Origin: Rikenellaceae bacterium
Lineage (GTDB): Bacteria > Bacteroidota > Bacteroidia > Bacteroidales > UBA932
Length of the DNA: 11,299 nucleotides
Assembly (NCBI GenBank): GCA_900767405.1
Contig: CAAFZB010000013.1
Coordinates: forward strand, 1 to 11,299
Reading direction: 5' to 3'
Below the pieces are notes generated by a model, which ran no database searches, was not told the DNA's origin, and saw only the letters and a program-made list of their open reading frames with translations. The translations under genes and the position numbers were made by a program. Shown piece by piece: positions 1 through 6,967 of the stretch; positions within the stretch are counted from its first letter, which is position 1, and each line of letters begins with the position of its first letter.

Positions 1-21
1 AGACGTGTGCTCTTCCGATCT
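1..21 (+). other. Illumina TruSeq read-2 adapter remnant (not genomic)
   Basis: The first 21 bases end in GCTCTTCCGATCT and match the 3' end of the TruSeq indexed (read 2) adapter. Genomic sequence begins at 22 with ATAGAAAG. The adapter happens to be in frame with the following gene, and a GTG at 7 creates a false N-terminus reading MLFRS. It is library-construction DNA and should be trimmed. Confidence 0.97.
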
Positions 22-1275
22 ATAGAAAGTATCAAGGTGTTCGGAGAAAACCTTCGTCAGCTGCTGCTGGGAGCCCCGGTGGGGCAGAAACGCACAATGG
101 CTGTCGACCCGGGATTCAGAAACGGCTGCAAGATTGCCTGCCTGGACGAACAGGGCGGACTCCTGTATCACACGATAATATTCCCCCATCCGCCCCAGAA
201 TGAAAAGGTGAAATCAATTATGGCCATTGAGTCAATGGCCGACAAATACGGCATCCAGGCTATTGCTGTGGGCAATGGAACCGCCAGCCGTGAAACCATC
301 GACTTCCTGAGGAAAGTCAACCTGCCCCGGGACTGCAAGGTATGGACGGTAAGTGAGGACGGGGCTTCGATCTATTCTGCATCGGAGGCGGCTCGCAGCG
401 AGTTTCCCAACGAGGACGTTACCGTAAGGGGCGCCGTCAGCATCGGTCGCAGGCTTATGGACCCTCTGGCCGAGTTGGTGAAGATTGACCCCAAGAACCT
501 CGGGATAGGGCAGTACCAGCACGACGTAGACCAGGCGCTGCTCAAGGAGATGCTTTCCAATACTGTCGAAAGCTGCGTCAATTCGGTTGGAGTGAACCTC
601 AATACGGCCAGCACCTATCTGCTGTCGTACGTTGCCGGTATAGGTCCTGCCTTGGCCAAGAACATTGTCGAGTACAGGAGTGCAAACGGCGGATTTGCCG
701 GGAGAAATGAGCTGAAGAAGGTACCCCGGCTGGGGGACAAGGCATATGAACAGTGTGCGGGATTCCTTCGGATTAAGGGAGCGCAGAATCCTTTGGATGA
801 TTCTTCGGTTCATCCGGAGTCCTATGCGCTGGTGGGCAGGATGGCCGCCGACCTCGGAGTTGAGGTCGCGCAGCTGGTGGGAAACCGGGATCTTTGCGAC
901 AGGATAGAACCGTCGGCCTATATAAGTGAGTCGGTGGGGCTTCCTACGGTCAATGACATTATCAAGGAGCTCTCGAAGCCGGGACTGGATCCCAGATGCA
1001 CCGCATCGGAATTCTCGTTTGCCGACGACGTCAGGGAAATCGGAGACCTGAAACCCGGTATGGAACTGCCGGGAATCGTGACCAACATAACGAATTTCGG
1101 AGCATTCGTGGATATCGGCCTTCACGACAACGGGCTCATTCACGTTTCCCGTATGGGGCCTAGAGGAACCGACCCGTCCAAGGTGCTGCGGCTCCATCAA
1201 CAGATCAAGGCCCGCGTTCTGGACGTGGACCTTGACAGAAACCGTATCTCTCTGGACCTGGTAAGGCCTAATTGA
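22..1275 (+). CDS. tex: Tex, RNA-binding transcription accessory protein (C-terminal part, 5' truncated)
   Basis: This is the C-terminal 417 residues of Tex, a conserved cytoplasmic nucleic-acid-binding protein linked to transcription; the whole protein is usually 700-780 residues, so the N-terminal Tex domain is missing. Counting from the first genomic codon (ATA at 22), a YqgF/RNase H-like fold spans about 25-150, with DPGFRNG at 29-35, GNGTASRET near 84-92 and a VSEDGASIYSAS stretch. Next come the Tex signature DPLAELVKIDPKNLGIGQYQHDV (about 147-169), a helix-hairpin-helix region (about 195-255, with VAGIGPALAKNIVEYR) and a C-terminal S1 RNA-binding domain (about 345-415, with GIVTNITNFGAFVDIG). 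The stop TGA follows the S1 domain almost at once, so there is little C-terminal tail. The true start lies outside the insert. Its last 8 bases overlap the end of the convergent glycosyltransferase gene. Confidence 0.96.
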   Translation: MESIKVFGENLRQLLLGAPVGQKRTMAVDPGFRNGCKIACLDEQGGLLYHTIIFPHPPQNEKVKSIMAIESMADKYGIQAIAVGNGTASRETIDFLRKVNLPRDCKVWTVSEDGASIYSASEAARSEFPNEDVTVRGAVSIGRRLMDPLAELVKIDPKNLGIGQYQHDVDQALLKEMLSNTVESCVNSVGVNLNTASTYLLSYVAGIGPALAKNIVEYRSANGGFAGRNELKKVPRLGDKAYEQCAGFLRIKGAQNPLDDSSVHPESYALVGRMAADLGVEVAQLVGNRDLCDRIEPSAYISESVGLPTVNDIIKELSKPGLDPRCTASEFSFADDVREIGDLKPGMELPGIVTNITNFGAFVDIGLHDNGLIHVSRMGPRGTDPSKVLRLHQQIKARVLDVDLDRNRISLDLVRPN

Positions 1276-1981
1276 ATTTTCTGAATTTGAGGGCGATGAC
1301 TCCCCAGAATGCCTCTCCGAAAATTCCGGAAGACATCTTTGACGTTCCTTCCTGCCTGTTTACGAAGATTACGGGCACCTCCTTTATGCACAGTCCTTTG
1401 CGGAAAGCGGTGTATTTCATTTCTATCTGGAAACCGTAGCCCTTCATTTTCACCGCGTCCAGATTTATTGTCTGCAGGGCCTTGCGGCTGTAGCAGATGA
1501 ATCCGGCTGTACTGTCGAAAATCCTGAATCCCAGAACAGTGCGTACATATACCGACGCGAAGTAGGAAATGAGGATACGTCCTATGGGCCAGTTCACAAC
1601 GCTTACGCCTTTGGAGTAGCGGGAGCCTATGGCAATGTCTCCGCCTTCATTTTCGCAGGCGTCCAGCAGGCGGGGGAGGTCTTCGGGGGCGTGCGAAAAG
1701 TCTGCATCCATCTCGAATACATAGTCGTAGTCTCTTTCCAGAGCCCATTTGAATCCTGTGAGATAAGCGGTGCCAAGCCCGAGTTTCCCTTTTCGCTGAA
1801 GAAGATTGAGGGTCCGGGGAAATTCTTCCTGGAGCTGCCTGACTTTTGCGGCGGTGCCGTCGGGAGAGCCGTCGTCGATTATGAGAATCTCGAATTCCTG
1901 TGGAAGGGAGAGCACGGCGCGGATGATTCTCTCGACGTTCTCTATCTCATTATAAGTGGGTATTATCACTAGCTTCTTCAC
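1268..1981 (-). CDS. GT2 polyprenol-phosphate mannosyltransferase (dolichol-P-mannose synthase-like)
   Basis: The product is a 237-residue family 2 glycosyltransferase of the DPM1 type, expected to move a sugar (typically mannose from GDP-mannose) onto a polyprenyl phosphate at the inner face of the membrane; donor and acceptor here are inferred. It shows LVIIPTYNE at 4-12, the nucleotide-binding IIDDGSPDGT at 34-43, the metal-binding DAD at 92-94 followed by FSH, GSRYSKG at 119-125, DSTAGF at 156-161 and EGTSKM near 211-216. It has no C-terminal membrane helices, so it is the short, single-domain form. I start it at GTG 1981 (MKKLVIIP). A TTG five codons upstream would place the promoter -7 box TATATTTG inside the coding sequence, and family members normally begin just before the IIPTYNE strand. 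The stop TAG lies inside the end of tex. The promoter at 1986-1993 leaves essentially no 5' leader. Confidence 0.92.
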   Translation of the reverse strand: MKKLVIIPTYNEIENVERIIRAVLSLPQEFEILIIDDGSPDGTAAKVRQLQEEFPRTLNLLQRKGKLGLGTAYLTGFKWALERDYDYVFEMDADFSHAPEDLPRLLDACENEGGDIAIGSRYSKGVSVVNWPIGRILISYFASVYVRTVLGFRIFDSTAGFICYSRKALQTINLDAVKMKGYGFQIEMKYTAFRKGLCIKEVPVIFVNRQEGTSKMSSGIFGEAFWGVIALKFRKFN

Positions 1982-1985
1982 GTCA

Positions 1986-1993
1986 CAAATATA
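1986..1993 (-). promoter_or_regulatory. Bacteroidota -7 promoter element (TATATTTG) of the GT2 gene
   Basis: Read on the minus strand, TATATTTG matches the TAnnTTTG -7 consensus of the Bacteroidota primary sigma factor. A TTTG that could act as the -33 element lies at 2016-2019 (minus strand), 22 bp upstream, slightly longer than the usual spacing. Only 4 nt separate the box from the GTG start at 1981, so transcription should begin at or within a base or two of the start codon. Confidence 0.7.
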
Positions 1994-2028
1994 CAAAAAC
2001 TTCTTTCTTCTATTACAAAATTTATGAC

Positions 2029-2036
2029 TATCTTTG
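2029..2036 (+). promoter_or_regulatory. Bacteroidota -7 promoter element (TATCTTTG) for the GT2-NlpC/P60 pair
   Basis: TATCTTTG matches TAnnTTTG. The -33 region is weak (only a TTTC about 21 bp upstream). Transcription would start near 2043, giving a leader of about 37 nt rich in A and T before ATG 2080. It is divergent from the minus-strand promoter at 1986-1993, so both promoters share roughly 50 bp. Confidence 0.6.
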
Positions 2037-2079
2037 TAGATACACTATAATAAGAACAATTGTCAAACTAATACCTGAA

Positions 2080-3492
2080 ATGAAAAGAATAGACTGTTTT
2101 ATTCCTTTTGAAAGTGATGCCCAGGTCAAGGCAACTTTGGAAAATCTCAAGGCTCAGAATGAGGTCGCTAACATTGAACTCATCGATTCCACAAAGGTTA
2201 AGTCCACTGCTACAATCAAGCAGATAGCTGCAAAAGCCACCGCTCCTTTCACTCTTATTTATACAAAAACAACTACCTTGAGCTTTGTTCTCTTTGCTAT
2301 GGAGAGAATGCTTGAGATTGCCGAGGATTCAAGTGCCGATATGGTCTACGCCGATCATTTCAACCGCGCTGCGGACGGAACCGAAACCCAGGCTCCCGTA
2401 ATCGATTATCAGTTCGGTTCCCTGCGCGATGACTTCGATTTCGGCGGTGTACTCCTTTACCGGACATCCGCTCTCAAGGCGGCTGCCGCCCGTATGGACG
2501 TAGAGTATGAACAGGCCGGTATCTATGACCTCCGTCTCAAGGTTTCCCAGAAGGGTAAACTTGTCCATATCAACGAATTCCTTTATTACGAGATAGAACT
2601 TGACAACCGCAAGTCCGGCGAGAAGATCTTCGACTATGTAGATCCCAAGAACCGCGCAGTCCAGATAGAAATGGAAAAAGCCGTTACTCAGCACCTCAAG
2701 GACATTGGCGGATATCTCGCTCCCAAGTTCAAGTCAGTAGACCTCAAGGAGGGCGACTTTGAGTATGAGGCGTCTGTCGTAATCCCTTGTAAGAACCGTG
2801 TTCGCACTATTGCCGACGCCATTGGTTCCGCGCTCAATCAGAAGACTGATTTCAAGTACAACGTAATTGTTGTGGATGACAATTCCACAGACGGCACGCA
2901 GGAGAAGATTAAGCAGTTCCTGGACAACCCCAGGCTTGTTTTCATTGCACAGGACAAGTCATATCACGCAATCGGCGGAAACTGGAATATGGCTCTCCAT
3001 CATCCCAAATGCGGACGTTTCGCCCTGCAGCTCGATTCCGATGACCTTTATTCCGACGATACGGTGGTTCAAAGGTTCGTTGATGCTTTCCGCCAGCAGA
3101 ACTGTGCTATGGTTGTAGGTACATATCAGCTTACCGACATCAACCTTCAGCCCCTGCCTCCCGGAAAGATTGACCATAAGGAATGGACTCCCGAGAACGG
3201 CCGCAACAATGCGCTGCGTATCAACGGACTCGGCGCACCCCGCGGATTCTGGACACCGCTGCTCCGCGAGATCAATTTCCCTACCACGAAGTATGGCGAG
3301 GATTATGCGGTGGGCCTTCGCGTAAGCCGTGAGTACCAGATCGGGCGCATCTACGACGTTATGTACAACTGCCGCCGCTGGGATGACAATTCAGATGCAA
3401 ACTGCGATATCGTAAAGATGAATGCGAACAACCTTTACAAGGACCGCGTCCGTACCTGGGAGCTTGAGGCCCGTGTAAAGATGAACAAGTAG
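2080..3492 (+). CDS. Family 2 glycosyltransferase with two tandem GT-A-like domains
   Basis: This is a 470-residue cytoplasmic protein with no signal peptide or membrane segment. The C-terminal half is a canonical GT2 domain: SVVIPCKNR at 232-240, the nucleotide-binding VVDDNSTDGT at 264-273, the metal-binding DSDD at 319-322, GEDY at 406-409 (position of the catalytic base) and CRRWDDNSD at 431-439. The N-terminal half (about 1-225) looks like a second, degenerate GT-A fold: it opens MKRIDCFIPF like a first GT2 strand and carries YADH at 90-93 where a DXD would be expected, but lacks the DDxS nucleotide-binding loop. This layout resembles a GT2 type I recall from Bacteroidales. The donor and acceptor cannot be read from sequence. 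The NlpC/P60 gene begins 6 nt downstream, suggesting co-transcription and an envelope or surface-glycan role. ATG 2080 is the first in-frame start after the promoter. Confidence 0.88.
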   Translation: MKRIDCFIPFESDAQVKATLENLKAQNEVANIELIDSTKVKSTATIKQIAAKATAPFTLIYTKTTTLSFVLFAMERMLEIAEDSSADMVYADHFNRAADGTETQAPVIDYQFGSLRDDFDFGGVLLYRTSALKAAAARMDVEYEQAGIYDLRLKVSQKGKLVHINEFLYYEIELDNRKSGEKIFDYVDPKNRAVQIEMEKAVTQHLKDIGGYLAPKFKSVDLKEGDFEYEASVVIPCKNRVRTIADAIGSALNQKTDFKYNVIVVDDNSTDGTQEKIKQFLDNPRLVFIAQDKSYHAIGGNWNMALHHPKCGRFALQLDSDDLYSDDTVVQRFVDAFRQQNCAMVVGTYQLTDINLQPLPPGKIDHKEWTPENGRNNALRINGLGAPRGFWTPLLREINFPTTKYGEDYAVGLRVSREYQIGRIYDVMYNCRRWDDNSDANCDIVKMNANNLYKDRVRTWELEARVKMNK

Positions 3493-3498
3493 ATAATT

Positions 3499-4050
3499 AT
3501 GAGGAAGGGCTTCCCGGTTGCCTTATCGATTTTATCGGCGTTGCTTCTTCTGCTGTCGGCATCAAAGGCGTATTCGAAAGATACGCCTTTGTGCGATAAG
3601 ATAGTGGAGGAGGCTATGAAATATCTGGGCAAGCCTTACCGTGCCGGTGGAAAGGGCCCGGACTGTTTCGACTGCTCCGGGTTTACGAGATTCGTTTACT
3701 CGAAGGTTGGAATAGATATTCCCGCCGGTTCTTACAATCAGGCAGAACTGGGAAGGGGAATAGATTTGGACTACAGTAAGTTCCAGAAGGGAGACCTGCT
3801 CATTTTCTCGGGGCGTTCCAGCCGGGAGGTGGGCCACGTTGGAATGTATGTGGGGCCGGCGAAGGATGGCGACGGCTTTCTGTTCATTCACGCCGCTACA
3901 AGCAGCGGGATAAGGATTTCCAATATAAGTGAGGATTATTTTGACAAACGCCTGCAGAGTGTGAGGCGTATTGTGCCGGATGCCGAACCTGCCTCTGAGC
4001 CGGCTGGCGAATTCGACAAGGATGCTTTCCTCTCGGATTTGCTGAAATGA
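3499..4050 (+). CDS. Secreted NlpC/P60-family cell-wall peptidase
   Basis: This 183-residue protein has an N-terminal signal peptide (basic MRKG, hydrophobic core to about 20, probable cleavage after SKA at 24). No lipobox cysteine is seen, so it is likely periplasmic and soluble rather than a lipoprotein. The catalytic domain covers about 30-157. The nucleophile is Cys59 in DCSGF, the catalytic His is His113 in GHVGMYV, and the third polar residue is His131 in FIHAAT. NlpC/P60 enzymes cut peptidoglycan stem peptides, commonly the D-Glu-mDAP bond. A single compact domain of this size resembles the Spr/MepS group, though the exact bond is not determinable. The C-terminal tail (158-183) is acidic and Pro/Ala-rich and may be disordered. 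It lies 6 nt after the GT2 gene, probably in one transcript, and its stop codon directly abuts the inverted-repeat element at 4051. Confidence 0.93.
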   Translation: MRKGFPVALSILSALLLLLSASKAYSKDTPLCDKIVEEAMKYLGKPYRAGGKGPDCFDCSGFTRFVYSKVGIDIPAGSYNQAELGRGIDLDYSKFQKGDLLIFSGRSSREVGHVGMYVGPAKDGDGFLFIHAATSSGIRISNISEDYFDKRLQSVRRIVPDAEPASEPAGEFDKDAFLSDLLK

Positions 4051-4207
4051 TATAGCGCTGGCTGATGTAAGTCGAGCGAGGAATTGATTTGCATAAATCG
4101 GAACGTAGTGACCGGGAGAGGTTTGGAGAGGAATGCCTCTCCAATAAATCAGAGGTTGAGCTTGCGAAGCAAGTTGACAAGTCCGACTTACATCAGCCAG
4201 CGCTATA
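4051..4207. repeat. 157-bp structured element with perfect 24-bp terminal inverted repeats (possible MITE)
   Basis: The left arm 4051-4074 (starting TATAGCGCTGGC) and the right arm 4184-4207 (ending GCCAGCGCTATA) are perfect reverse complements over 24 bp. The 109 bp between them hold further hairpins: GATTT/AAATC at 4086-4099, TTGGAGAGG/CCTCTCCAA at 4123-4144 with a 4-nt loop, and CTTGC/GCAAG at 4161-4173. GGAGAGG also occurs as a direct repeat at 4115-4121 and 4125-4131, so the middle hairpin could form in two registers. Both ends finish in TATA, which could be a TA or TATA target duplication, but because TATA is self-complementary the data cannot show it. No convincing protein is encoded. 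The interpretation as a miniature inverted-repeat transposable element or a branched structured RNA is inference. Confidence 0.75.
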
Positions 4208-4224
4208 AATAAATTGAAAATAAA

Positions 4225-4255
4225 TTTGGGAATTAAGAAATATGTAGTATCTTTG
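4225..4255 (+). promoter_or_regulatory. Bacteroidota promoter for tRNA-Val (TTTG, 19 bp, TATCTTTG)
   Basis: A -33 TTTG at 4225-4228 and a -7 TATCTTTG at 4248-4255 are separated by 19 bp, the best promoter match in the window. The predicted transcription start is near 4261-4263, about 10 nt before the tRNA 5' end at 4271. It lies just to the right of the inverted-repeat element, so the tRNA has a promoter of its own. Confidence 0.85.
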
Positions 4256-4270
4256 CAATCCCAAAACGAC

Positions 4271-4348
4271 GGGAGCTTAGCTCAGCTGGTTTAGAGCATC
4301 TGCCTTACAAGCAGAGGGTCAGGGGTCCGAATCCCTTAGCTCCCACCA
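4271..4348 (+). tRNA. tRNA-Val (anticodon TAC), CCA encoded
   Basis: A complete cloverleaf can be folded. The acceptor stem GGGAGCT (4271-4277) pairs with AGCTCCC (4338-4344). The D stem is GCTC/GAGC (4280-4283, 4294-4297). The anticodon stem is TCTGC/GCAGA (4299-4303, 4311-4315) with loop CTTACAA, giving anticodon TAC at 4306-4308, which reads GUA and other valine codons. The T stem is AGGGG/CCCTT (4321-4325, 4333-4337), including one G-T pair. The discriminator A at 4345 is followed by an encoded CCA (4346-4348). The T loop reads TCCGAAT instead of the usual TTCGAAT, so position 55, normally T (pseudouridine in the RNA), is C here. A promoter precedes it and a terminator hairpin follows at once. 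Confidence 0.95.
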
Positions 4349-4383
4349 AAGGACGACTGAAAGTGTCGTCCTTTTCTTTTTTT
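4348..4383 (+). terminator. Rho-independent terminator of the tRNA-Val gene
   Basis: AAAGGACGAC (4348-4357) pairs with GTCGTCCTTT (4365-4374) in a 10-bp stem with a 7-nt loop (TGAAAGT), followed by a T-rich tract to about 4383. The base of the stem uses the A of the encoded CCA, so termination occurs immediately after the tRNA. Confidence 0.92.
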
Positions 4384-4414
4384 ACTTAGCTGTCAAAATA
4401 TTAGGTATAATTAT

Positions 4415-4422
4415 TATATTTG
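4415..4422 (+). promoter_or_regulatory. Bacteroidota -7 promoter element (TATATTTG) for the GH9-CE4 operon
   Basis: TATATTTG matches TAnnTTTG exactly; I see no good -33 TTTG at the expected distance. Transcription would begin around 4429, leaving a leader of about 45 nt before ATG 4474. The tRNA terminator just upstream isolates this promoter from the tRNA transcript. No operator or riboswitch-like fold is evident in the leader. Confidence 0.6.
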
Positions 4423-4473
4423 TAATCTGTATCGGCATCATTCTTGAAATTGATTCCGTTTTGCAGATTTATT

Positions 4474-6966
4474 ATGAAAAAAGTACTAACCACCCTAAGC
4501 CTTCTAGCCCTTGGTGTGTCCGTTTTTGCTCAGGAACAATGGGTTAGAATCAATCAGCTTGGCTATATCCCAAATTCTACCAAGGTAGCCGTGCTGGTGA
4601 GCAAGCAACCTTCTACAGTCACTGAATTCCAGATTCTGGATGCTTTTACGGGAAAACCCGTATACAAAGGCACAGCCACCGCAACAGGTGAATACGGCCT
4701 TCTCAAAGGTACTTGGAGACTTAATTTCAGCGATTTCTGCAAGGAGGGAACCTATGTAATCAAAGCCGGCAATGCCGTATCGGAGGCTTTCCCCATAAAT
4801 GGGGCGGTATATAACGGAACTGCCGATCTTGCCCTCTATTATATGAGACAGCAGCGTTGCGGATGGAACCCCTATCTCAAGGACAGCTGCCATACAAAGG
4901 ACGCCTACATTGTGGGCCATCCTACAAAGACAGGACAGCACATTGACGTTACCGGCGGATGGCACGACGCTACCGATTGCCTTCAATATGCAACGACATC
5001 GGCGAATGCGGTATATCAGATGATGTTCGCATACCTGCGGAATCCCGAGTCCTTTGCCGACAATTTCCAGGCAAACGGTACTCCCGGAAAGAACGGAATC
5101 CCCGATATAGTGGATGAAATCTACTGGGGACTGGACTGGATGGACCGTATGAACCCCGAACCTGGCGAGCTGTATGACCAGATTGCCGATGACCGCGACC
5201 ATATGGGATTCCGCCGTCCTGCAACCGACAAGGCAGATTACGGCTATGGCCCCGGAAACGGAAGAGTCGTTTATTACGTTACGGGAGAACCCCGCGTGCA
5301 GTATACCGGAAAGAATATGTCGTTCGGTGCAGCCAGCATCGCCGGAAAATTCGCTTCCGACTTTGCGCTCGGCTCAAAGATACTGGCACCTTTCTATCCC
5401 GAATTCGCAGCCAGGATTGGCGCAAAGGCAAAGGATGCCTATCAGTTGGGAGTGGACAAGCCGGGCAACAGCCAGACCTGTTCTATTGTAGACCGTTATA
5501 TATATGAGGAAACCAACTGGGTTGACGATATGGAACTCGGCGCAATGGAACTCTACCGCCAGACAGGGGACCGCAGATATATCGACGAAGCGATACTCTA
5601 CGGCCGTCAGGAGCCTGTCACTCCCTGGATGGGTGCCGACAGCGCCCGTCACTACCAGTGGTATCCGTTTATGAATATGGGCCATTATCTGGTTGCCGCC
5701 AATGCCACCGGAAAGGAAAAGGCCGAGTTCATCCGCAACCTCAGGTTGGGAATAGACAGAGTATATGAAAAGGCTCAAGGCTCTCCCTTCCTCTACGGAG
5801 TACCCAATATCTGGTGTTCGAACAACCTGGTGACAGCAATGCTTACCCAGTGCATCCTCTACCGTCAGCTCACGGGAGACTGTACTTATCAGGAAATGGA
5901 AGGATCCCTGCGCGACTGGCTGCTGGGCTGCAACCCCTGGGGAACGAGTATGATAATAGACCTTCCCGTCGGGGGAGTATATCCTACGATGCCCCATTCG
6001 TTCATCACTTCTCTGGGACTAGGCCATCAGACCGGAGGTCTTGTCGACGGGCCGGTATACAGCTCGATATTCAATTCCCTTACCGGGGTCAATATGGACG
6101 GAGGTATCAATTATCTCGACATTCAGCCGGATATTATGGTTTATCACGACAGCGAGAACGATTATTCGACCAACGAACCTACAATCTGCGGAACTGCCTG
6201 CCTTACCTTCCCCTTCTCGGCTTATGAGAAAGAAGGACGGCAGACGAGCGGGGCGTCCGTCGATGCCAACGTTTACGTAAACGGCGGCATTATCCGTCAC
6301 GATCCTTCGAAAAAGCGCATCTGCCTGGTTTTCACCGCAGCTGATAAGGCCGACGGCGCAGACCCCATAATCGACGCTCTGCACAAGTACAACATCAAGG
6401 GCGGCTTCTTCTTTACGGGAGAGTTCTACGAGAAATTCCCCAAGGTGGTGAAGAGACTTGTCAAGGAAGGCCACTATGTTGGCAGCCACAGCTACGGGCA
6501 TCTGCTTTACTCTACCTGGGAAGACCGGGACAAGATGCTGGTGACCAAGGATGAGTTCAAGGCAGATATGCTCAAGAGCTACAAGCTTATGAGGAAGTTC
6601 GGCATCACCAAGCAGCAGGCTCCTTATTTCATCCCTCCGTACGAACATTACAACAAGACAGTTTCGAGCTGGGCGAAGGAGCTGGGTCTCCAGGTTATAA
6701 ACTACACTCCCGGAACAGCTTCCAACGGAGATTACACCACTCCGGATATGAAGAATTATTATTCGAGCGACGAAATTATGAGAAGAATAAAGGCGCTTGA
6801 AGAAAAGGAAGGCCTTAACGGCCATTTCCTGATGATACATTTCGGAACATCGGACCTGCGTACCGACAAATTCTACAACAGAATTCCTGAACTTGTCGAG
6901 TATCTGCAGGCAAAAGGATATGAATTTGTGGGTGTCGAAGACGCCCTTGGACTAAAAGTCAAATAA
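4474..6966 (+). CDS. Secreted GH9 glycoside hydrolase fused to a CE4/NodB-like polysaccharide deacetylase domain
   Basis: An 830-residue exported fusion. Residues 1-20 are a signal peptide ending VFAQ. An Ig-like CelD N-terminal domain follows (about 22-110, starting VRINQLGY), then a GH9 catalytic domain (about 115-585). GH9 enzymes are inverting endo-beta-1,4-glucanases; here GGWHDATD at 161-168 supplies the two aspartates (165, 168; usual form DAGD) and Glu568 in DYSTNEP is the likely general acid. From about 610 a CE4/NodB-like domain follows: zinc-ligand motif HSYGH (672-676), PPY at 721-723 and MIHFGT around 787-791 are present, but the usual TFDDG motif reads FTAADKADG (620-628). The natural substrate is probably a beta-glucan or decorated hemicellulose, by inference. 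ATG 4474 is chosen because the signal peptide starts there; an upstream TTG at 4444 is not needed. The GH3-family gene starts 1 nt after the stop. Confidence 0.93.
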   Translation: MKKVLTTLSLLALGVSVFAQEQWVRINQLGYIPNSTKVAVLVSKQPSTVTEFQILDAFTGKPVYKGTATATGEYGLLKGTWRLNFSDFCKEGTYVIKAGNAVSEAFPINGAVYNGTADLALYYMRQQRCGWNPYLKDSCHTKDAYIVGHPTKTGQHIDVTGGWHDATDCLQYATTSANAVYQMMFAYLRNPESFADNFQANGTPGKNGIPDIVDEIYWGLDWMDRMNPEPGELYDQIADDRDHMGFRRPATDKADYGYGPGNGRVVYYVTGEPRVQYTGKNMSFGAASIAGKFASDFALGSKILAPFYPEFAARIGAKAKDAYQLGVDKPGNSQTCSIVDRYIYEETNWVDDMELGAMELYRQTGDRRYIDEAILYGRQEPVTPWMGADSARHYQWYPFMNMGHYLVAANATGKEKAEFIRNLRLGIDRVYEKAQGSPFLYGVPNIWCSNNLVTAMLTQCILYRQLTGDCTYQEMEGSLRDWLLGCNPWGTSMIIDLPVGGVYPTMPHSFITSLGLGHQTGGLVDGPVYSSIFNSLTGVNMDGGINYLDIQPDIMVYHDSENDYSTNEPTICGTACLTFPFSAYEKEGRQTSGASVDANVYVNGGIIRHDPSKKRICLVFTAADKADGADPIIDALHKYNIKGGFFFTGEFYEKFPKVVKRLVKEGHYVGSHSYGHLLYSTWEDRDKMLVTKDEFKADMLKSYKLMRKFGITKQQAPYFIPPYEHYNKTVSSWAKELGLQVINYTPGTASNGDYTTPDMKNYYSSDEIMRRIKALEEKEGLNGHFLMIHFGTSDLRTDKFYNRIPELVEYLQAKGYEFVGVEDALGLKVK

Positions 6967-6967
6967 A

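Noticed and set aside
232..1200. A 322-codon open frame antisense to tex
   Set aside because: It lies wholly within the strongly recognisable tex gene, has no recognisable domain and reads as composition-driven shadow sequence.
3896..4180. A 94-codon minus-strand frame covering the inverted-repeat element
   Set aside because: It overlaps the end of the NlpC/P60 gene, includes the palindromic arm and has no recognisable protein character.
4051..4207. Inverted-repeat element read as a simple Rho-independent terminator
   Set aside because: The arms are 109 bp apart with separate internal hairpins, and no T-run follows on either strand, so it is not a classical terminator, although it may still affect transcription.
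4271..4348. tRNA-Val as an integration site for a genomic island
   Set aside because: I found no integrase gene and no repeat of the tRNA 3' end elsewhere in the window.
4444..4473. Upstream TTG start giving ten extra residues on the GH9-CE4 protein
   Set aside because: The signal peptide begins at the ATG at 4474 (MKKVLTTLS); the extra residues would place a charged and aromatic stretch ahead of it and need a rare start codon.
6019..6840. A 273-codon open frame antisense to the GH9-CE4 gene
   Set aside because: The plus-strand frame carries the catalytic motifs of GH9 and CE4 here; the minus-strand product has no recognisable features and no promoter.
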